From [Mycobacterium] crassicus (GTDB taxonomy: Bacteria; Actinomycetota; Actinomycetes; Mycobacteriales; Mycobacteriaceae): DNA of 64,000 nucleotides. The stretch lies in assembly GCF_020181615.1 (NCBI RefSeq), contig NZ_CP084029.1, positions 1,165,043-1,229,042 of the forward strand. Direction: 5' to 3'. The notes below the pieces were generated by a model. It was not told the DNA's origin. It was given only the letters and a program-made list of their open reading frames with translations, and made no database searches. Positions 60,043 through 64,000 of the stretch are shown piece by piece (position 1 is the first letter of the stretch; each line of letters opens with the position of its first letter). A program made the position numbers and the translations under genes.

Positions 60043-60909
60043 GTGTGCCGGCTTTTCGGGCTGCATTCCGGGACAGACGTCGTCACCGCCACCTTCTGGC
60101 TGCTGGACGCCCCGGACAACCTCGCTGAGCAGAGCCGGCGCAACCCCGACGGCACCGGGCTGGGGGTGTTCGACGGCGACCGCCGCCCGCAGGTGCGCAA
60201 AGAGCCGATCGCGGCCTGGCAGGACGCCGAATTCGCCACCGAGGCCCATGAATTGACCGGCACCACGTTTATCGCGCACGTGCGCTACGCCACCACCGGC
60301 GCTCGGGATGTCGTCAACACCCACCCGTTCCTGCAGGACGGCCGGATCTTCGCCCACAACGGGGTGCTGCGCGGCCTGGACGCCATCGATGCGCGCTTGC
60401 GCGAGCTGGGCACCGCCGATCTGGTTGCGGGACAGACCGATTCCGAGCGGGTCTTCGCGCTGATCACCGCCGCAGTCCGGGCTCGCGACGGCGATGTCGG
60501 TGCGGGCCTGGGTGACGCGGTCGGCTGGCTGGCGGCCAACGTGCCGATCTACGCGCTCAACATCCTGCTGAGCACCGCGACCGACATGTGGGCGCTGCGC
60601 TACCCCGACACCCACGAGCTGTACCTGCTGGACCGCCGCGACGGTGCCTCGCCCGTCGGCCTGGACCTGTCCACCCGGCGGATCCGGGCGCAGGCCGAAC
60701 AGCTGCGGCGCCGCCCGGCGGTGGTCTTCGCCACCGAACCGATGGACACTGATCCACGCTGGCGGCTGATCGCCCCCGGCGAACTGGTCCACGTCGACGC
60801 CGGGCTGACGATCACCACCGAGCTGGCCTTTCCGGACCCACCCGCCCGGCTACTGCGCCGGGAGGAACTGACCGTTGTCGCCGAGGAGGCTCAACATCCA
60901 TGGTTGTGA
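60043..60909 (+). CDS. Class II glutamine amidotransferase
   Basis: 288 aa from GTG, giving MCRLFGLHSG: Cys2 becomes the N-terminal nucleophile after Met removal. NPDGTGLGVFD, FIAHVRYATTG and HPFLQDGRIFAHNGVL are the expected Ntn-hydrolase segments, as in EgtC and YafJ. There is no synthase domain, so it works as a free amidohydrolase or with a partner. Corresponds to Mtb Rv1061. Overlaps the patatin gene by 10 bp. Confidence 0.9.
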   Translation: MCRLFGLHSGTDVVTATFWLLDAPDNLAEQSRRNPDGTGLGVFDGDRRPQVRKEPIAAWQDAEFATEAHELTGTTFIAHVRYATTGARDVVNTHPFLQDGRIFAHNGVLRGLDAIDARLRELGTADLVAGQTDSERVFALITAAVRARDGDVGAGLGDAVGWLAANVPIYALNILLSTATDMWALRYPDTHELYLLDRRDGASPVGLDLSTRRIRAQAEQLRRRPAVVFATEPMDTDPRWRLIAPGELVHVDAGLTITTELAFPDPPARLLRREELTVVAEEAQHPWL

Positions 60910-61763
60910 CGTCCAGACGTGCCCTGGTGCTGGCAGGCGGGGGAGTGGCCGGCATCGCCTGGGAGACCGGAGTGCTGCGAGGCATCGCCGACGAATCGCC
61001 CGCCACGGCGGCGGCACTGCTGGACTCCGATGTGCTGGTGGGAACCTCGGCCGGCTCGGCGGTCAGCGGCCAGATCGGCAGTGGGATGAGCCTCGAGGAG
61101 TTGTTCGCCCGCCAGGTCGCCGACACCTCACCGGAGCTCGATCCCGGGGTGGGCGGCGAGGAGCTCACCGAGCTGTTCCTGGCCGCCATGACCAGACCGA
61201 ACACCACCGCCGTGCAGAAGATGCAGCGCATCGGGGCGGTGGCGCTGGCCGCCGAGACGGTCCCGGTCGCGGTGCGTCGCCGGGTGATCGAGCAACGGCT
61301 GCCGTCACATCAATGGCCGGATCGTTGCCTGCGAATCACCGCGATCGACATCGACACCGGCGAATTGAGGATCTTCGACGGTGACTCGGGAGTGGAACTC
61401 GTCGACGCGGTGGCGGCCAGCTGCGCCGTCCCCGGCGTGTGGCCGCCGGTGGTGATCGACGGGCGACGCTACATGGACGGCGGAATGCGCAGCTCGGTCA
61501 ACCTCGACGTCGCCGACGACTGCGACGTAGCCGTGGTACTTGTGCCGTCCGGGGAATCGTCGCCGTCGCCGTTCGGCCCGGGCGCGGCCGCCGAGATCGC
61601 GGCGTTCGGCGGGCGGGCGACTGCGGTGTTCGCCGACGCTGCCGCGGTGCGGGCGTTCGGCATCAACCCGCTGGACCCGGCGTGTCGCATCCCGTCGGCG
61701 CGGGCGGGACGCGAACAGGGCCGGCGGCACGCCGCAGCCATCGCGGAGTTCCTTTCGGGCTAA
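60900..61763 (+). CDS. Patatin-like phospholipase (plus strand)
   Basis: 287 aa. The oxyanion motif is LAGGGVAGIAWE, the nucleophile is in VGTSAGSAVS, and the dyad Asp is in RRYMDGGMRSSVN. A cytosolic lipid acyl hydrolase of the patatin family; corresponds to Mtb Rv1062. Its stop codon overlaps the stop of the convergent second patatin gene by 4 bp. Confidence 0.9.
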   Translation: MVVTSRRALVLAGGGVAGIAWETGVLRGIADESPATAAALLDSDVLVGTSAGSAVSGQIGSGMSLEELFARQVADTSPELDPGVGGEELTELFLAAMTRPNTTAVQKMQRIGAVALAAETVPVAVRRRVIEQRLPSHQWPDRCLRITAIDIDTGELRIFDGDSGVELVDAVAASCAVPGVWPPVVIDGRRYMDGGMRSSVNLDVADDCDVAVVLVPSGESSPSPFGPGAAAEIAAFGGRATAVFADAAAVRAFGINPLDPACRIPSARAGREQGRRHAAAIAEFLSG

Positions 61764-62752
61764 ACGGATTTCGTGTTGTCGAGGGCACGGGCGGTGAGTT
61801 CACGGCCCACCTCGATCAACTCGGCGGCTCGATGGAAATCCAGGCTGCGACAGGCGGTGCGCGGCACTTCGATGAGCAGGTCGGGAGGGTAGGCCGCCAG
61901 CTGATGGCGGGTCAGCGCCGACTGGGCGATGTCGATGGTGCGGTTCATCACCTCGAAGCTGCCCAGCTTGGGCGCCGCGGTCTCCCCGGTGGCGTCGTCC
62001 TCACCGGGTTCCGGCGGCTCGGGGTCGGAGCTGCTGAAGCGGTCCAGGATCGCTCGCGCCGTCGGCCGGTCCAGCACCGACCGCGCCGTGCTGGTGTCCA
62101 GCAATGCCGACGTGCTGCGCAGCATGCGCGTCAGCCGCCCGGCCGGCGCCCCCCGCTCTGAGTCGTCCGATCCCGGGTCCGGCGTTGTCGGGTCACCACC
62201 GTTGAGGCTCACCGCGAGCTTCAGGTCGGCGTTGACCGCGCACAACGGCGCCATCGGCAGCGGGTCGAGAATGCCGCCGTCGGCGAGGAGTTTCCCGTCG
62301 ACCACATGCGGTGCGATCACCCCGGGAATGGCGATCGAGGCGCGGATCGCGGTGTCGACCGGCCCGCGCTGCAACCACACCGACCGGCCCGCGATCAGGT
62401 CCGTCGCCACGGCGGTGTAGGGAATCGGCAGTCGTTCGATATCGATGTCGCCCAGGATGTCCCGGACGACGTCGAGAATCTTGCCGGCCCGCAGCACGCC
62501 GGCCGCGGTGAATGACGGGTCCAGCAGCCGCAACACCGCACCCTGGGTCAGCGACTTGGCCCATTCGGCGAACTCGTCGAGCCGACCGGCCGCCTGCAGG
62601 CCGCCGACCAGCGCACCCATCGACGACCCGGAGATTCCGGCGATCTCGTAGCCGCGCGCACGAAGTTCGGTGATCACCCCGATGTGGGCGTACCCGCGCG
62701 CCCCGCCACTGCCCAGCACCACCGAGACCCGCGGTGGAGTTGAAGAACCCAT
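61760..62752 (-). CDS. Patatin-like phospholipase (minus strand, RssA-like)
   Basis: 330 aa from ATG 62752 (an upstream in-frame ATG at 62761 is possible). The oxyanion loop is LGSGGARGYAHIG, the nucleophile is in GISGSSMGALVGG, the Asp in LLADGGILDPLP. It resembles Mtb Rv1063c. Convergent with the other patatin, so two different patatins lie back to back; their stop codons overlap. Confidence 0.9.
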   Translation of the reverse strand: MGSSTPPRVSVVLGSGGARGYAHIGVITELRARGYEIAGISGSSMGALVGGLQAAGRLDEFAEWAKSLTQGAVLRLLDPSFTAAGVLRAGKILDVVRDILGDIDIERLPIPYTAVATDLIAGRSVWLQRGPVDTAIRASIAIPGVIAPHVVDGKLLADGGILDPLPMAPLCAVNADLKLAVSLNGGDPTTPDPGSDDSERGAPAGRLTRMLRSTSALLDTSTARSVLDRPTARAILDRFSSSDPEPPEPGEDDATGETAAPKLGSFEVMNRTIDIAQSALTRHQLAAYPPDLLIEVPRTACRSLDFHRAAELIEVGRELTARALDNTKSV

Positions 62753-62909
62753 GCCCCTCATTCTGCGGGTTGGGTCCGGCCCGATTTTTTCCTCACCGTG
62801 ATTGCAAAGCTGAGCCTTGGCTAAACGACCAGTTCAGAGTGCATGGCTGGCGGTGTGCACGGATGAAATCTCGCCTGCGGTGTTTTGGCCGTGCGGAGGT
62901 GCCCGCCCC

Positions 62910-62915
62910 TAACAT
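62910..62915 (+). promoter_or_regulatory. -10 box of the polycysteine leader transcript
   Basis: TAACAT (TANNNT) ends exactly 7 nt before GTG 62923, so transcription should start at the leader ORF's initiation codon. Confidence 0.65.
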
Positions 62916-62922
62916 GACCGAT

Positions 62923-62967
62923 GTGATGGAGCGCGCCGGATTCCAGGGTTGTTGTTGCCGCAGCTGA
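62923..62967 (+). CDS. Leaderless polycysteine leader peptide (14 aa), cysteine attenuator
   Basis: GTG 62923 encodes VMERAGFQGCCCRS then TGA: three consecutive Cys codons just before the stop. It precedes the cysteine dioxygenase-like gene by 54 bp. Leaderless polycysteine short ORFs are reported in mycobacteria as cysteine-responsive attenuators. Just before the Cys codons, TCCAG (62942-62946 region) can pair with CTGGA overlapping the GGAG ribosome site of the downstream gene. A ribosome stalled on Cys codons would block that pairing and free the site. Starting at ATG 62914 in the same frame is the alternative. Confidence 0.7.
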   Translation: MMERAGFQGCCCRS

Positions 62968-63021
62968 ATGCTGCCGCCGACCCCTTCCTGAATCCACCCC
63001 ATCCGTTCTGGAGTTCTCATC

Positions 63022-63558
63022 ATGGCCATCGCTGAACCCATCGCGCTGCGACACTCGCCCTCCGGGCCCCGTTCGCTGCGCCTACCCGACCTCCTGCAGA
63101 CCACCGACCTGGCCGCCGACGCGGTGCTGGCCGGCCGCTACCAGCACCTGCTGCCCACATCCGGTCTGCCCACCGACAGCCGCTGGTTCACCCGTATCCA
63201 CGGCGACGAGCGGCTCGACATCTGGCTGATCAGCTGGGCGCCGGGGCACGCCACCGAACTGCACGATCACGGCGATTCGCTCGGCGCATTGACCGTGCTG
63301 TCCGGGTCTCTGGATGAATTCCATTGGGATGGAGAGCAGTTGGCGCGTCGCCGGCTGGAAGCCGGAGACCAGGCCGCGTTCTCCCGGGGTTGGGTCCACG
63401 ACGTGGTCTGGGCGCCGTCACCCGCGCCGGTCGGCCCTACGCTGAGCGTCCACGCCTACTCGCCGCCGCTGGCCGAAATGTCCTACTACGACGTCACGAG
63501 CAGCAACACGCTGCGCCGTCAACGCACCGAACTCACCGAACACCCGGAGGCATCGTGA
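63022..63558 (+). CDS. Cysteine dioxygenase-family cupin
   Basis: 178 aa. The cupin metal motif is TELHDHGDSLGALTVLSG, followed by the second-motif His near RGWVHDVVW. The fold and length fit cysteine dioxygenase-type thiol dioxygenases, which oxidise cysteine to its sulfinate; another small thiol is possible. GGAG lies 8 nt before the ATG. It follows the polycysteine leader and overlaps the rhodanese gene by 4 bp, which supports a role in cysteine or sulfur breakdown. Confidence 0.87.
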   Translation: MAIAEPIALRHSPSGPRSLRLPDLLQTTDLAADAVLAGRYQHLLPTSGLPTDSRWFTRIHGDERLDIWLISWAPGHATELHDHGDSLGALTVLSGSLDEFHWDGEQLARRRLEAGDQAAFSRGWVHDVVWAPSPAPVGPTLSVHAYSPPLAEMSYYDVTSSNTLRRQRTELTEHPEAS

Positions 63559-64000
63559 CCGTGCTCACCACCAGTCGTATCGACGGGATGCTCCGGGCGG
63601 CACGGGCCCGGATCAACCGGCTCAACGCCACCGAGGTGCCCGCGGCGTTGCGCAGTGGCGGGTACCTGGTCGACATCCGGCCGGCAGCCCAGCGCGCCCG
63701 GGAGGGCCAGGTGCCCGGTGCCCTGGTGATCGAACGCAATGTGCTGGAGTGGCGCTGCGACCCGACCAGTGACGCCCGGTTGCCGCAGGCCGTCGATGAC
63801 GATGTGCAGTGGGTGATCCTGTGCTCGGAGGGTTACACCTCGAGCCTGGCCGCCGCCGCGCTGCTCGACCTGGGTCTGCATCGCGCCACCGACGTGATCG
63901 GCGGGTATCACGCTCTGGCCGCCGCCGGGGTGTTGGTTGAGCCGAATGGGTCGAGAGGCTTGGACAGGTTGGGCATCGGTGCCCAACACCGGTCGGAGCC
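63555..64000 (+). CDS. Rhodanese-like sulfurtransferase, cut by window edge
   Basis: 148 codons visible from GTG 63555 (GTGA overlap with the dioxygenase gene); the frame is open to the window end. A single rhodanese domain: GGYLVDIRPAAQRAREGQVP, then the active-site loop LCSEGYTSSLAAAALLDLG with the catalytic Cys, and VIGGYHALAAAG. Moves sulfane sulfur between thiols. The domain is nearly complete, so only the tail is missing. Confidence 0.9.
   Translation, partial: MTVLTTSRIDGMLRAARARINRLNATEVPAALRSGGYLVDIRPAAQRAREGQVPGALVIERNVLEWRCDPTSDARLPQAVDDDVQWVILCSEGYTSSLAAAALLDLGLHRATDVIGGYHALAAAGVLVEPNGSRGLDRLGIGAQHRSE

Overview
The window is high-GC mycobacterial chromosome (genus Mycobacterium sensu lato). 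Gene order matches the Mycobacterium tuberculosis (Mtb) Rv1005c-Rv1031 block: pabB, metG, tatD, rpfB-ksgA-ispE, pks16, pth-rplY, lpqT, prs, glmU, TetR, mfd, mazG, lpqU, eno, ftsB-like, DUF501, ppx2 and kdp. It then passes through an ESX-5-type PE/PPE/Esx array (as in Rv1037c-Rv1040c) into the Rv1057-Rv1063c block (YncE-like, fadD14, reductase-like, amidotransferase, two patatins). ESX-5 substrates point to a slow-growing or related lineage.

Layout. 1-3.1 kb: pabB (cut by the window edge) and a self-regulated ECF41 sigma factor/oxidoreductase pair with a recognisable target promoter. 3.2-14.3 kb: housekeeping genes for translation, resuscitation, isoprenoid and acyl-activation functions, interrupted by a soluble Ser/Thr kinase and an exported PE-PPE-domain hydrolase. 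14.4-17.2 kb: a low-GC 2.7-kb island flanked by a 19-bp direct repeat at the 3' end of an SDR gene; it carries one large unknown membrane protein and no integrase. 17.2-31 kb: SDR, DUF1254 lipoprotein, hemophore pair, lpqT, arsC-like, prs, glmU, tRNA-Gln, TetR, mfd, mazG and an orphan PPE whose C-terminus contains three copies of a 57-bp repeat, also found once in the ECF41 sigma gene. 31-32.4 kb: a zinc-finger membrane anti-sigma-like protein that reads in frame into SigC. 32.5-48.1 kb: lpqU to ppx2, then a potassium region with a tiny membrane ORF, kdpFABC, one orphan kdpD on the plus strand and a second kdpD with kdpE on the minus strand. 48.1-54.9 kb: three PE-PPE pairs and two EsxM/EsxN-like pairs, all on the minus strand, with a shared 11-bp-period repeat upstream of each PE gene. 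55.3-64 kb: DUF732 protein, tRNA-Leu, an AT-rich gap, the fadD14 block, and a sulfur operon (cysteine dioxygenase-like plus rhodanese) preceded by a leaderless ORF with three consecutive Cys codons.

Most interesting points: the SigC/zf-HC2 arrangement with a Met/His-rich external loop (candidate metal-sensing regulator for a sigma factor without an anti-sigma factor known to me); the polycysteine attenuator; the 2.7-kb island; the dispersed 57-bp in-frame repeat; the duplicated KdpD sensors; and the common operator-like repeats of the ESX-5 PE genes. All functional calls are from reading sequence; no database search was run.
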